NCBI GenBank assembly: GCA_045602025.1 | Contig: JAZSAT010000029.1 | Span: 1-50,626, forward strand | Reading direction: 5' to 3' | Source of the DNA: RGIG5579 sp045602025 | GTDB lineage: Bacteria; Bacillota; Clostridia; Oscillospirales; SIG627 | DNA: 50,626 nucleotides | Shown: one piece after another, positions 30,537 through 39,766 of the stretch | How the letters are laid out: each line of letters begins with the position of its first letter | How positions within the stretch are numbered: position 1 is the first letter of the stretch | Notes under the pieces: model-generated | Seen by the model: only the letters and a program-made list of their open reading frames with translations | What the model was told of the DNA's origin: nothing | Database searches by the model: none | Program-made: the position numbers and the translations under genes

Positions 30537-31910
30537 TTACTTCTTTTCTTTTTGCTTTTTGAATAATGGTTCTGTTTTGCAGAAGATCAGGAGAAATACA
30601 ATGGCCAAATAAATTGCGGCATTTGGCTTTCTGAAAAGATACCCCGTGTAAACGGCCGAGAGCATCAATAGCCCGTAGCTTAAAAAGATGGCCAGATTAA
30701 AGGGGGTGAAGCTGTCCTTAAAGTGAAGGAGAAGCTGCTTGATCAAGCGAAGCCAAAAGTATACGACCAGAGCCAGATAAAGGGTACTGCCGATGTAGCC
30801 GTAGTAGTAATAAAGGGCCGGCAGATCGCTTTCCAGGTCATAGGTCTCACCGTCAAATTGCATAAGAGCGTGCTCAAAGCCGACAAACTTTGTCAGAGGA
30901 TCTGTTTCCTCCCAAACAAGAGATGCAAAAAGGATCTTTCTCAAACGGACATCCGCAGCACCTTCCGCTGTCATATCGTTCCGATAAGCGGCAAGCACTC
31001 TTTCTTTTCCAAAGCGTTTGATCATTTTTTTGTCCAAAAGCTTAACGAATTGCTCCGGATCCTTGTCTGATAAAAAGGCTTCATTGTTTTGCAGATTCTC
31101 GGAAAGAAGAGTATCGACCCGGTATCTCGGTGAATACTTGTAGCCTGCGATAGAGCATAAAATCAAAACCGAAAGGAACAAAGAAATCAAAATGGGAAAC
31201 TTCTCTTTCTTCTGCAGGAAAAAGTCCGTAACAGCAAAGACTGCATAGCCCAAAAGAGTGAAGATCAATGTTAAGTATGCGGTTTTTGTGCCGTTTAAAA
31301 TATAGGTGAACGAAATGGGGATCAGTAAGAAAAGATATCGCTTTTTTTTGTGATAAATGCAAAAATAAGCGGTAAAAGGAAAAATTGCCGTAACGATGAT
31401 GCTGAAAACATTCGGAATGTTGTTCCAGCCCGTCCAACCGATCTTATCACTGATATAGGTGTAAAGTCCGCTTTTCAAGAAAAAACTCAGGTAATAGGTG
31501 GTAAAAATTACAAAAATAATGATGGGAAGGGCTTTTTTTATCTGTGCTTCGATCTCTTCTTTTTCATATAGGAACATAAAGGAAAAGCAAAGAAGGAGGG
31601 CGTGCATAACAAGCAGCATATATTTGACATCCAAAAAGAGATCCTCATACCCGACCCGAAAGCCGTTCACAACATGCAAAAATGCAAAGGATGCGAAGAC
31701 GCTCAGGATCATAATGAACTTTTTGCGCTCCTTTGTAACAAAAAGCGTGTACAAAGGAATCAGTACCGTCAGCATTAAGCGAAAGAGCGCGGAAAAAGAT
31801 AAGGACATATCCCTTTGTGCGTAGGACTGGAGATCCAAAAAAGGCTGCAATATGAGGACGGTAAAGAGCAGGTTGCTCCGGACCGAAACTGCAAGGTTTT
31901 TCGTTTTCAT
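30537..31910 (-). CDS. O-antigen polymerase/ligase-like membrane protein (Wzy candidate)
   Basis: 457 aa with about ten to twelve hydrophobic segments and a large outer loop of about 120 residues near the C-terminus (starting PRYRVDTLLSENLQNNEAF). This layout is shared by Wzy polymerases and O-antigen ligases. The segment DLESDLPALYYYYGYIGSTLY after the loop resembles the conserved acid and YG-x-G motif of that superfamily. It is part of an operon with a flippase and several transferases. A second protein of the same type lies at 33056, so one may be polymerase and the other ligase. Sequence alone does not decide. Confidence 0.72.
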   Translation of the reverse strand: MKTKNLAVSVRSNLLFTVLILQPFLDLQSYAQRDMSLSFSALFRLMLTVLIPLYTLFVTKERKKFIMILSVFASFAFLHVVNGFRVGYEDLFLDVKYMLLVMHALLLCFSFMFLYEKEEIEAQIKKALPIIIFVIFTTYYLSFFLKSGLYTYISDKIGWTGWNNIPNVFSIIVTAIFPFTAYFCIYHKKKRYLFLLIPISFTYILNGTKTAYLTLIFTLLGYAVFAVTDFFLQKKEKFPILISLFLSVLILCSIAGYKYSPRYRVDTLLSENLQNNEAFLSDKDPEQFVKLLDKKMIKRFGKERVLAAYRNDMTAEGAADVRLRKILFASLVWEETDPLTKFVGFEHALMQFDGETYDLESDLPALYYYYGYIGSTLYLALVVYFWLRLIKQLLLHFKDSFTPFNLAIFLSYGLLMLSAVYTGYLFRKPNAAIYLAIVFLLIFCKTEPLFKKQKEKK

Positions 31911-31946
31911 ATGTTCCTCAAAAATAAAAATTTTTATAGTGAAGTC

Positions 31947-33059
31947 TTATGCTTTTTCTTCGATCAGTTCTATGGTTTGTTCGATTTGCCTGTCGTAGGA
32001 AAAGGATCGGATGTGCTCCTTACAGTCAAGGCTCATTTTTTTGCTGTTTTCCTGATCGAAAACAACTTTTTTCACGGCTTTTTTGAATTCTTCGTAAGAG
32101 GAAACGACAATACCGCATTTACCGTCATTCGAAAGCTCTTCCACGCCGCCTACCTGCGTGGAGATGAAGGGCTTTCCAAGGGCCAGGCCTTCGGTAAATA
32201 CCGTGGGAAAGCCTTCCCGCTTGGAAAACATACAGACTGCGGAAGCCTGCTTCATAAGGGGAGAGGGATTGTTGATATACCCCAGCATATGGATCCTGTC
32301 TTCCAATTTTGCATTTTTGATGCGACAGGAGATCTCTTCCTCCTGAACCCCGGTTCCGAGAAGATAAAGGTTCAGGTCAAAGCCTTCTCGGATCATTTTC
32401 TCGGTATATTCAATAAGGGTCATGGGATCCTTGCTCTCTTCCAGCCTTCCCAAAAAGATCAAAGAATTGGGTTTTAAGGAAATATCGGCAGAAAGGGCTG
32501 CTTTTTCAAGGATCGCATCAATATCGGTTCCGTTATAAATTATCCGCACTTTGTTTTGATATTTCGGAAAAAGCTCGACAATGGAATTTTTTGTGTTTTG
32601 GGAAATGGCCACGATCCGATCGGCTTTGCGAAAACTTATGTTTTGTAAAAACCGCCTAAAGGGCTGGTTTTTCAACCCGTATATGTCGCCGTGGTTCCAC
32701 TGAATGTTATAAACACTTTTTTTGCCGCTCGAGAGGAAGGAAGGAATCTGATAATTGAAGGAGATCTCCACATCGTATTTTTCCTTGATGTAGATTTTTC
32801 TGAGAAGGATCGGACACAAATGGACCAGAAGATATTTCAGGATCCTCACCGGTCGGGAAGAGCTTTTCATATCTACAACAGGCTTTAAACGCTTGATCTT
32901 CGGATCGATGATCTCTTCCTTTACATGCATATTTGCATATTCCAAAATGGATATTTCATAATCGGTTTTTTTTGCCAGTCCGTTGACGATGTTGGTAAGG
33001 ATCTTTTCCGCACCGCCCCCATGGCTGTATGTGTATATGATAAATAGAATTTTTTTCAC
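31947..33059 (-). CDS. GT4-family glycosyltransferase
   Basis: 370 aa. The N-terminal IIYTYSHGGGAEKILTNIVNGL and C-terminal NSLIFLGRLEESKDPMTLIEY are typical of GT4. The donor-site motif is REGFPTVFTEGLALGKPFISTQVGG, with the E-x7-E pair. The start codon overlaps the stop of the upstream membrane protein by 4 bp. It adds a sugar to the repeat unit in the cytoplasm. Similar N-termini occur in capsule transferases that use galactose, N-acetylgalactosamine or N-acetylglucosamine donors. Confidence 0.88.
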   Translation of the reverse strand: MKKILFIIYTYSHGGGAEKILTNIVNGLAKKTDYEISILEYANMHVKEEIIDPKIKRLKPVVDMKSSSRPVRILKYLLVHLCPILLRKIYIKEKYDVEISFNYQIPSFLSSGKKSVYNIQWNHGDIYGLKNQPFRRFLQNISFRKADRIVAISQNTKNSIVELFPKYQNKVRIIYNGTDIDAILEKAALSADISLKPNSLIFLGRLEESKDPMTLIEYTEKMIREGFDLNLYLLGTGVQEEEISCRIKNAKLEDRIHMLGYINNPSPLMKQASAVCMFSKREGFPTVFTEGLALGKPFISTQVGGVEELSNDGKCGIVVSSYEEFKKAVKKVVFDQENSKKMSLDCKEHIRSFSYDRQIEQTIELIEEKA

Positions 33060-34648
33060 GAAATTCGATACCTTTCTGTTTGAAACTTGAAGAAGTATGC
33101 GGAAATAAGCGCGAAGATCACGATGGAGAAAAGGCTGTAAAACAAATGACCTGCCATAAAGGACAGAAGCGTTGATAAGCCTAAGAACAGCGCGAAAAAC
33201 GCATTCTCATAAATAAAGCAGGATCTGATCTTTTTCAGTGCAAGGAAAATTCCCCAAAGGAATAAAAGATAGTACGGGCCGATCAAAAGAAGGGTTCCCG
33301 CATATCCGAAAAAGATGTTCTGGGAAACAAAGTCCTGCTCGGTATAGGGAAAGCCTGAAATATATCCAATTCCCCAAAGACGGTCGCCGGTCTTATTTTC
33401 ATTGAGCTCGAGGACCTCCTGGAAGAGCATGGCTTTGAATTTTCTGTAATCCACATGCTCGTTGTCACCGGTGGCGGTTTCAAACCAAAATTCAAAATTG
33501 TTCTCTACAGGAAGTAAATAAAGGAAATTGGGCTCGAAGCCGAAGAAAGAGGCCTTGTTGTACAGCAGGGAACAAAATTCCTCTTTGAAAATTCTCATTT
33601 CTTCTTCTGCTTTTTTTGCCTCTTTTCCGTTAAGGGTCTTGATATCGCTTTTTATTTTCTCATAGCGGTCCTTCAGCTTTTCTCGCTCATTTTCCTGTTC
33701 CTCTGTTACAGAAAGAGCCTGTTCCTGTTGAGACTGGATCGTAACCATGGGAGAAAAAGGGAGGATGGAAAAGCATACCGCAGCAATAACTGCATAGGTG
33801 ACGGCATTTTTTATCCCAAAGGGAAACTGTTTTAAAAGCATTCCGAAAACCACAGCAAATACAAAACCCAAAATAAGAACGATAACGCATCCTAAGGTGG
33901 CAACCTGGGTACTTACCATGAGCATCGCCAGGGCATTGGAAAACAGAACAAGATAATCGCCCATTTTACCGCTTTCCAGTGCAAACATCATTACAAACAC
34001 AAAAAGCATCAGCAAAATAAGCCCGATCTGATTGCCCATATAAAACCAGCCCTTGGAGGTCATAAGGTAGGGGTTTGTGATATCGGGATCGAAAAACCAC
34101 TGGAAGATATTTTTTGTTATAAAAGTATTCTTTTCCAAGGTGGCGGCATAGCTGACAAAGGAAATTTTAAAAATGTTTGTGAAAATTATATTGGTGCTGA
34201 TAATCAAAGAGAGAGAAGAGACCGTTTTTTTGAAAGAGAAGCGGTCAATTTTGCTGCAAAGAAAATAGTAGGAGAGAAAGACGGGCAGCAAATAGGTTCT
34301 TAAGATAAAATAGAATTCCTTGAACAGGTTTTTCTCCGAGCCGTGAAGGATGCTTTGATCGAATTTTGCCAAATTCAAAAAGTGAAAAACCAGATAAAGG
34401 ATCAGACAAAGGGAATAGATCCCCACGGGAATGAGCACTTTCGGCTTTTTTGCGGCCTTGACCAAAAACACAAAGGTCAAAACGGCAAAACAAAAAAGAT
34501 TGACAATCTCGGGTAAGGATATTCCAAAGACCTGATACCGGCTTTCGAAAAAAGGTCTGTACATATCAATGAAAATTTGTAGCATTACAAAGCCGATCAG
34601 CTGGATCAGAAAGGCTTTGTCGGAAAAGATTTTTTTGATATTCATCAC
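33056..34648 (-). CDS. Second polymerase/ligase-like membrane protein with a coiled-coil insertion
   Basis: 530 aa with about ten hydrophobic segments. The N-terminus (GFVMLQIFIDMYRPFFESR) resembles that of the 30537 protein (ILQPFLDLQSYAQRD), and the late outer loop ends in RLWGIGYISGFPY before FFGYAGTLLLIG, as in O-antigen ligase/polymerase proteins. Unusually, residues about 305-355 in the outer loop are highly charged (EEQENEREKLKDRYEKIKSD, then KEAKKAEEEMRIFKEEF) and look like a coiled coil. It is the first gene of the minus-strand polysaccharide operon, with a promoter at 34703-34731. An ATG one codon later is an equal start. Confidence 0.7.
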   Translation of the reverse strand: MMNIKKIFSDKAFLIQLIGFVMLQIFIDMYRPFFESRYQVFGISLPEIVNLFCFAVLTFVFLVKAAKKPKVLIPVGIYSLCLILYLVFHFLNLAKFDQSILHGSEKNLFKEFYFILRTYLLPVFLSYYFLCSKIDRFSFKKTVSSLSLIISTNIIFTNIFKISFVSYAATLEKNTFITKNIFQWFFDPDITNPYLMTSKGWFYMGNQIGLILLMLFVFVMMFALESGKMGDYLVLFSNALAMLMVSTQVATLGCVIVLILGFVFAVVFGMLLKQFPFGIKNAVTYAVIAAVCFSILPFSPMVTIQSQQEQALSVTEEQENEREKLKDRYEKIKSDIKTLNGKEAKKAEEEMRIFKEEFCSLLYNKASFFGFEPNFLYLLPVENNFEFWFETATGDNEHVDYRKFKAMLFQEVLELNENKTGDRLWGIGYISGFPYTEQDFVSQNIFFGYAGTLLLIGPYYLLFLWGIFLALKKIRSCFIYENAFFALFLGLSTLLSFMAGHLFYSLFSIVIFALISAYFFKFQTERYRIS

Positions 34649-34702
34649 CGTCCGAAAATTCTGTGTTTTTCCGTTTGCATTTTTAAAGTATAAACATAAT
34701 TA

Positions 34703-34731
34703 ATTTTACTTCCTTTTAACCTTTTTGTCAA
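34703..34731 (-). promoter_or_regulatory. Promoter of the Wzx/Wzy-type operon
   Basis: On the minus strand TTGACA (34726-34731), 17-bp spacer, TAAAAT (34703-34708). It gives a leader of about 50 nt before the ATG at 34648. Confidence 0.75.
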
Positions 34732-34775
34732 CCGAGTAAAAAAAGGGTAAAAAGCGTGAGATCCTACTGAAAATC

Positions 34776-34802
34776 AAGTGAAGTTTTCAAAGAAACTCAC
34801 TT
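34776..34802. promoter_or_regulatory. Imperfect inverted repeat between divergent promoters
   Basis: AAGTGAAGTTT at 34776-34786 and AAACTCACTT at 34793-34802 form a dyad with one extra base. It lies between the minus-strand promoter at 34703 and the plus-strand promoter at 34875, so it may be an operator for either unit. A shorter pair, GTGTT and AACAC at 34811-34829, lies next to it. Confidence 0.3.
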
Positions 34803-34874
34803 TTGTATTCGTGTTGTGCAAACGAACACTTTTTTGGAGGAGCGAAAAGGTAAAGAATTGGGTCGAAAATGGTA

Positions 34875-34903
34875 TTGCGATTTTGAAAAGAAAATGGTAA
34901 AAT
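34875..34903 (+). promoter_or_regulatory. Promoter of the AraC-led catabolic operon
   Basis: TTGCGA at 34875-34880, 17-bp spacer with extended -10 TGG, TAAAAT at 34898-34903. The ATG at 34932 follows after about 28 bp. Confidence 0.6.
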
Positions 34904-34931
34904 ATAAAAAAATGCAAAAAGGAAAAAAACG

Positions 34932-35747
34932 ATGAAAAACAAAAACGGAACCGATCCGAAAAAAGCGGATTTTTCTATTTGCAAGGTTCGTTTTTTCGAG
35001 CAAAACTATTGGGAAGAAGGAAGCGGAAGCTCTTTTTTGAAGAAAAGAAGACCCGTGGACGGCTTTTTGTATCTTGCCTCTTGTGATGCGTGCCTTTTTT
35101 TTCCTGACGGAAGAGAGCTTTCAGCAAAAAGCGGAAACTGCATATATTTGCCAAAGAAAAGCCGCTATCGCTTGGTCTTTTCCAATATCAGAAAAAATCC
35201 CTCTGCGTATTTGATCAATTGTCACTTTTTCTTTGAAGAAAAGGAGCATGTTTTATCCAAAGAGCCGGTTGTCCTTCCTACTGAGAAGGATCGGGAGATC
35301 GGGAATGTCTTTCGGCTTCTTGCAGGCAGAAGGGTGTCGGATGCATATCTGAAAAGCAGCATTTGGGCACTGATCGATCTGTGGAGTGATCATGAGAGAA
35401 AAGAGGAAACTCTTCAGAGAAAATTGCCTTCCTTTTTACAAACCGCCCTCTCTTATATCGAGGAGCATGAGGAAGAGGAGATCTCCGCCTCGCATCTTTC
35501 CGAAATATGCCTTGTAAGTCCGAGCTATTTCAGAAAAGAATTTCATCGCTGTTTTGGCATGTCACCTATGGAGTATTTGATTGGACGCCGCATGGATGTG
35601 GCAAAACGGTATCTTGAAATGGGCGATCTGAATGTTTCAGAGGTATCGTCTATCCTCGGGTTTTCAAGCCCCGCATATTTTTCCCGTATTTTCAAAGAAA
35701 AAAGCGGCATTTCCCCAAAAGACTACATGAAAAAAAGCAGGAGATAA
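34932..35747 (+). CDS. AraC-family transcriptional regulator
   Basis: 271 aa. The N-terminal half is a cupin-like sensor (DGFLYLASCDACLFFPDG, then SGNCIYLPKKSRYRLV). The C-terminal half is the AraC double helix-turn-helix: ISASHLSEICLVSPSYFRKEF, then MSPMEYLIGRRMDVAKRYLE, and NVSEVSSILGFSSPAYFSRIFKEKSGISPKDY. It is the first gene of the run leading to the 681-aa hydrolase, whose ATG follows after 3 bp, so it probably controls that operon in response to the sugar or sugar acid degraded. Confidence 0.92.
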   Translation: MKNKNGTDPKKADFSICKVRFFEQNYWEEGSGSSFLKKRRPVDGFLYLASCDACLFFPDGRELSAKSGNCIYLPKKSRYRLVFSNIRKNPSAYLINCHFFFEEKEHVLSKEPVVLPTEKDREIGNVFRLLAGRRVSDAYLKSSIWALIDLWSDHERKEETLQRKLPSFLQTALSYIEEHEEEEISASHLSEICLVSPSYFRKEFHRCFGMSPMEYLIGRRMDVAKRYLEMGDLNVSEVSSILGFSSPAYFSRIFKEKSGISPKDYMKKSRR

Positions 35748-35750
35748 AAA

Positions 35751-37796
35751 ATGGATGTAAAAATTATCAAGCAAAAGGGTGTTAACCATATTGCGGTGGA
35801 TGGAAAGGTCATCGACAGCGTTGCGTTCAAATCCTTCCGTCCGACACCGGGCAATGTAGGCGACTTTTATAAGGCAGGCGTTCGTATTTTTCATGTTTTT
35901 TGTTCCGGTCTGCCCTCGGGGCTTAAGATCCCTTATTCTCTTTACGGCGAAAATTGGTTTGGAGAAGGGGACTACCGCTTTGAAAGCTTTGATGAACAGA
36001 TGGAAATGTTCCTTTCCGCTGCCCCCGATGCTTATTTTTTCATTAATCTTCATATTGATGTGCGCCCCTGGTGGCTTGAGCAAAATCCGGGCAATGTAGA
36101 TTCCTTCACCCATCTTTCCCAGATTGCAGGCAATGAAAAGTGGAAAAAGGATACCTGCGATTATATCAATGCTTTTATTCGTTATGCCGAATCCAAATAC
36201 GATGACAAAATTCTGGGCTATTGGCTTCTCGGAGGAAATACCACCGAGTGGTTCAGCCGTGCCGACGGTGAGGAGAGCCACCCTGTAAAGCTTGCGGCAT
36301 ACCGTAAGTATTTAGGCGATCCTACAGCCGAGATTCCCTCCAAGGAAAAAAGAGATAAGCCAAAGGAAGAGGTTTTCCTGGATCCTGAAAAGGATCGTGA
36401 GGTGATCCGCTACAGAAGGTTCCACGCAGAATTGATCTCCGGCCTTGTTATTGATTTTTGCCGCGCGGCTAAGGAGGCTTCGGATTTCAGAAAGCTCGTC
36501 GGTGTCTTTTTCGGTTATATTATGGAGCTGCGCAAGCCCCTTTGGGCATACGGTCACCTGGATCTTGATCCTGTGAACGAAAGCCCCTATGTGGATATGA
36601 TCGCTACCCCCTCTTCTTACCGCCACCGCTTGTATGACGACGGTACCGCCCATATGATCCTGTCCGACTCCCTGGGACTTCACAAAAAGGCATATTTTGC
36701 TTCTTTTGATAACCTGACTTTCCTTGCGCCCACCGCGGCAGACAATCCCCGCCGCCAATGCAACGACCCCGAAACCAATATTGCCATGCGTGAGCTTACC
36801 ACCACCTTCCATAGAAACGATCTTTTAAATACCCGCGAAAAGACCATCCACGGTATGAGAAGAGAAATGATGAGCCGCATTGCCAAAAGATGCGGTACCT
36901 GGTGGTTTGATATGCTGGAGGGCTGGTATTACGACGACGGATTGATGGAAGAAGTGAAAAAGCTTGTTTCCATTTCCTCTGAAATATGCTTGAAACCCCG
37001 CGAATCGGCTGCGGAGATCTGTGTTTTTGTGGGCTCAAAGCCGCTGTACTATGTGAATCCCGAATCGGATATCCATTCGGAGTGTGTTGTTCACCAAAGA
37101 GAAGCACTGAGTCAGATCGGCGCGCCTTACGATATTTATTCTATGAATGATCTTACCTTGGTGGATAAAAACAAATACAAGCTTTACATCTTTCTCAACA
37201 CCTATTCTCTTACCGAGGAAGAAAAAGCTTATATCCGTACTCAGCTGAAAAAAGAGGGAAGAAGCCTTCTCTTTGTAGGCCCTTCCGATTTAATGGGAGA
37301 AGAAGGGCAGAATATTTGCCGTATGTCCGATCTTCTGGAAATGGAAATCGGCCTTTTGGAAAAGGATGAGGGAAAGGTCCGTGCCTTCCAGTCTACCTTC
37401 GGCTATGGCGAGGCAAAGAATCCTACGCCGTTTGTTTCGGATCCCACCGCCAAGATCTTAGGCCGTTTTTCCGATTCCAGAAAATGCGCCCTTGCTCTCC
37501 GAGAGAGAGAGGATTACAAGGTGTTCTTCAGCGCAGTGGGCAACCTTTCCCATAACGCCCTTCGGGAGATCGCACGGCTTTCCGGTGTGCATATCTATGC
37601 GGAAAACGGTATTTTCACCTATATCAATGACAGCTTTTTGGGTGTTTATAATACAGGCGCAGAGGAAACCGAGGTCACCTTAAAGGAAGACGGGGAATAT
37701 ACCGAGATCTTCAGCGGTAAGGTCTATACGACAAAAGACAAAAAGATCGCCCTTCCCACGGGAGAGTGTCCTGCCCAAATGCTTTGCTTGAAGTGA
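35751..37796 (+). CDS. Putative glycoside hydrolase, GH42-like (TIM barrel plus trimerisation-like domain)
   Basis: 681 aa without signal peptide. The N-terminal 400 residues look like a GH42/GH-A clan barrel: AGVRIFHVFCSGLPSG, FFINLHIDVRPWWLEQNPG, then ILGYWLLGGNTTEWF with E166 at the acid/base position, and KKAYFASFDNLTFL where the nucleophile strand is expected but with D320 instead of glutamate. WWFDMLEGWYYDD at about 390-405 is typical of uncharacterised GH42-like proteins. Residues about 420-600 resemble the glutamine-amidotransferase-like trimerisation domain of GH42. It is cotranscribed with sugar-acid genes, so it probably releases the sugar that feeds them. Substrate is unknown and the family call is moderate. 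Confidence 0.62.
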   Translation: MDVKIIKQKGVNHIAVDGKVIDSVAFKSFRPTPGNVGDFYKAGVRIFHVFCSGLPSGLKIPYSLYGENWFGEGDYRFESFDEQMEMFLSAAPDAYFFINLHIDVRPWWLEQNPGNVDSFTHLSQIAGNEKWKKDTCDYINAFIRYAESKYDDKILGYWLLGGNTTEWFSRADGEESHPVKLAAYRKYLGDPTAEIPSKEKRDKPKEEVFLDPEKDREVIRYRRFHAELISGLVIDFCRAAKEASDFRKLVGVFFGYIMELRKPLWAYGHLDLDPVNESPYVDMIATPSSYRHRLYDDGTAHMILSDSLGLHKKAYFASFDNLTFLAPTAADNPRRQCNDPETNIAMRELTTTFHRNDLLNTREKTIHGMRREMMSRIAKRCGTWWFDMLEGWYYDDGLMEEVKKLVSISSEICLKPRESAAEICVFVGSKPLYYVNPESDIHSECVVHQREALSQIGAPYDIYSMNDLTLVDKNKYKLYIFLNTYSLTEEEKAYIRTQLKKEGRSLLFVGPSDLMGEEGQNICRMSDLLEMEIGLLEKDEGKVRAFQSTFGYGEAKNPTPFVSDPTAKILGRFSDSRKCALALREREDYKVFFSAVGNLSHNALREIARLSGVHIYAENGIFTYINDSFLGVYNTGAEETEVTLKEDGEYTEIFSGKVYTTKDKKIALPTGECPAQMLCLK

Positions 37797-37817
37797 TTTT
37801 TGGGAAAGAGGAAGAAA

Positions 37818-38579
37818 ATGAAAACAGTTTTGATCACGGGTGCAACCCGAAATACGGGCCTTGCCATTGCAAAAAGGTTTGCTAAAGAGGGATTTCAGAT
37901 CGCTCTTACCAGCAGAGAAGCATTTCCGGCAGAAAAGACGGCCAAGGCCATAGAAAAAGAATTTTCCGTAAAATGCCGCGGTTATGAAATGACCTTTGAC
38001 GGAATCGATTCCATTCAGCGCGTGTTTCAAAAAATGGAGGAAGACTTCGGTTCTTTGGATGTTTTTGTTGCAAACAGTGTAAATCTCGGCTTGAATGTGG
38101 GGCTTTTGAATGCGACGGAAGCAGATTTTGATGCCATTTGCAATGTGAATTTAAAGGGAACCTTCTTTGCCTGTCAAAAGGCGGCGGAACTTATGAAATC
38201 CTGCGGCGGAAGCATTGTTACCATCGGTTCGGTTCAGGGAATGGGTGCCGTTTTTGGCAGAACGGTTTACGCGATGACAAAAGCGGGGATCTCTATGCTT
38301 GTAAAATCTATGGCGTATGAGCTTGGAAAGTTCGGGATCCGGGTAAATAACCTTGTGGCAGGAGCGATCCACTCCGTCCGCTGGGATGCCTTGAGCGAGG
38401 AAGAGATTTGTCGCCGCAGAGAAAAATATCCCATCGGCCGCGAATCTACCGAAGAAGAAATTGCGGAAGCGGTATTTTTCCTTGCCTCGGACAAAGCGGG
38501 CAGTATAACGGGAATTGATTTTACGGTGGATTCGGGCCTTAGTGCTTGTCTTTTACCTTATCAGAAACAGGAGCTGTGA
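37818..38579 (+). CDS. SDR-family oxidoreductase
   Basis: 253 aa from the ATG at 37818, with GAGGAAG upstream; the TTG at 37800 would bury that site. Cofactor motif TGATRNTG at residues 7-14, where Asn replaces the middle glycine. S138 in TIGSVQG and YAMTK at 151-155 complete the catalytic triad. NLVAGAIHSV and a C-terminal SITGIDFTVDSGLSA are typical of sugar and polyol dehydrogenases. It lies between a glycosidase and a sugar-acid dehydratase, so it may oxidise a sugar to a lactone or acid, or reduce a uronate. The substrate is inference. Confidence 0.85.
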   Translation: MKTVLITGATRNTGLAIAKRFAKEGFQIALTSREAFPAEKTAKAIEKEFSVKCRGYEMTFDGIDSIQRVFQKMEEDFGSLDVFVANSVNLGLNVGLLNATEADFDAICNVNLKGTFFACQKAAELMKSCGGSIVTIGSVQGMGAVFGRTVYAMTKAGISMLVKSMAYELGKFGIRVNNLVAGAIHSVRWDALSEEEICRRREKYPIGRESTEEEIAEAVFFLASDKAGSITGIDFTVDSGLSACLLPYQKQEL

Positions 38580-38581
38580 AT

Positions 38582-39766
38582 ATGAAAATTACAGATATCA
38601 AAGTCTATATTATGGATGCTTACAGAACCAATTGGACTTTTATCAAGGTGGAAACGGATGAAGGCCTTTACGGCTGGGGCGAAGCTTCACTCGGAACCCA
38701 GGAAATGGCATTAAAGGGCTGTGTGGAGGATCTGAAACGCCTGATCGTGGGCAGAGATCCCATGCAGATCGAAAAAATGCGTTTTGAGGTTTATCGCGAT
38801 ATTTACTGGAAGGGTGGACCTGTTTTGATGTCTGCCATCAGCGGTATCGAGATGGCAATGTGGGATATTGTCGGAAAATATTTTAATACCCCTGTTTACA
38901 ATCTGTTCGGCGGAAAAATGCGCGATCGGGTAAAAATGTACGCCAACGGTTGGTTCTCCGGTGCTGTGACCCCCGAGGAATTTGCCGCGAAGGCAAAGGA
39001 AACCGTCTCTCTCGGTGTTAAGGCGTTAAAATGGGATCCTTTCGGAAAGGCCCATATGACCTTAACAAAGGAAGAGATGCACAGAGCAGTGGAGACCGTA
39101 GGCACGGTCAGAGAGGCTGTTGGGGAAAATGTGGATCTTCTCATTGAATGCCACGGCAGATTTAACCCTTATACGGCGATTGAAATATCAAAAGAGCTCG
39201 CTCCTTTCAAGCCGATGCTGATGGAAGAGCCTTGTCCTCCCGATAATATAGAGGCGATTGCTAAGGTGAAGGCAAAATCCCAGGTGCCGATCTCTGCGGG
39301 AGAAAGAGTTTATACCATTTACGGCTTTGAGGATCTGTTTGAAAAGGATGCGGTGGATATCGCTCAGCCGGATATGTTCCATACCGGCGGTATGATGGAA
39401 TGCAAGAAGATCGCCGCAATGGCAGAAGCAAAGCACATCCCCATCTCCTTCCACAATCCGTCGGGACCCATTTCCAATGCGGCAATTTTGCAGCTTGCCG
39501 CCGCAACTCCCAACTTTTTGATCCACGAAATTATGATCAATGACTCCTCCTTCCGAAAGAGCATTACAACGGAAGAGGTGATCTTTGAGGATGGCTATAT
39601 TCTGATCGGCGACAAGCCCGGTCTCGGCATCGATGTGAATGTGGAGGAAGTGGAGAAAAGACCCTATAAGCCCATCAATCTGCGCCACTATACGGGCAAT
39701 TTAACGCAAATTCGTCCGAAAAACGACACGGTATTTTACTTCAAGGGAATCGGTGAACAAAAATGA
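38582..39766 (+). CDS. Enolase-superfamily sugar-acid dehydratase (galactonate/gluconate dehydratase-like)
   Basis: 394 aa from the ATG at 38582, with AGGAG upstream. The capping domain is at both ends (GLYGWGEASLG). The barrel has the base lysines in KALKWDPFG (K148/K150), metal ligands E189 (IECHGRFN), E215 (MEEP) and E241 (AGERVYTIYGF), then DIAQPDMFHTGG and the acid/base H291 in SFHNPSGPIS. This pattern belongs to the mandelate racemase/D-galactonate dehydratase subgroup, which removes water from aldonic acids to give 2-keto-3-deoxy acids. The following aldolase gene overlaps by 4 bp, which supports this role. The exact sugar acid is not determined. Confidence 0.87.
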   Translation: MKITDIKVYIMDAYRTNWTFIKVETDEGLYGWGEASLGTQEMALKGCVEDLKRLIVGRDPMQIEKMRFEVYRDIYWKGGPVLMSAISGIEMAMWDIVGKYFNTPVYNLFGGKMRDRVKMYANGWFSGAVTPEEFAAKAKETVSLGVKALKWDPFGKAHMTLTKEEMHRAVETVGTVREAVGENVDLLIECHGRFNPYTAIEISKELAPFKPMLMEEPCPPDNIEAIAKVKAKSQVPISAGERVYTIYGFEDLFEKDAVDIAQPDMFHTGGMMECKKIAAMAEAKHIPISFHNPSGPISNAAILQLAAATPNFLIHEIMINDSSFRKSITTEEVIFEDGYILIGDKPGLGIDVNVEEVEKRPYKPINLRHYTGNLTQIRPKNDTVFYFKGIGEQK

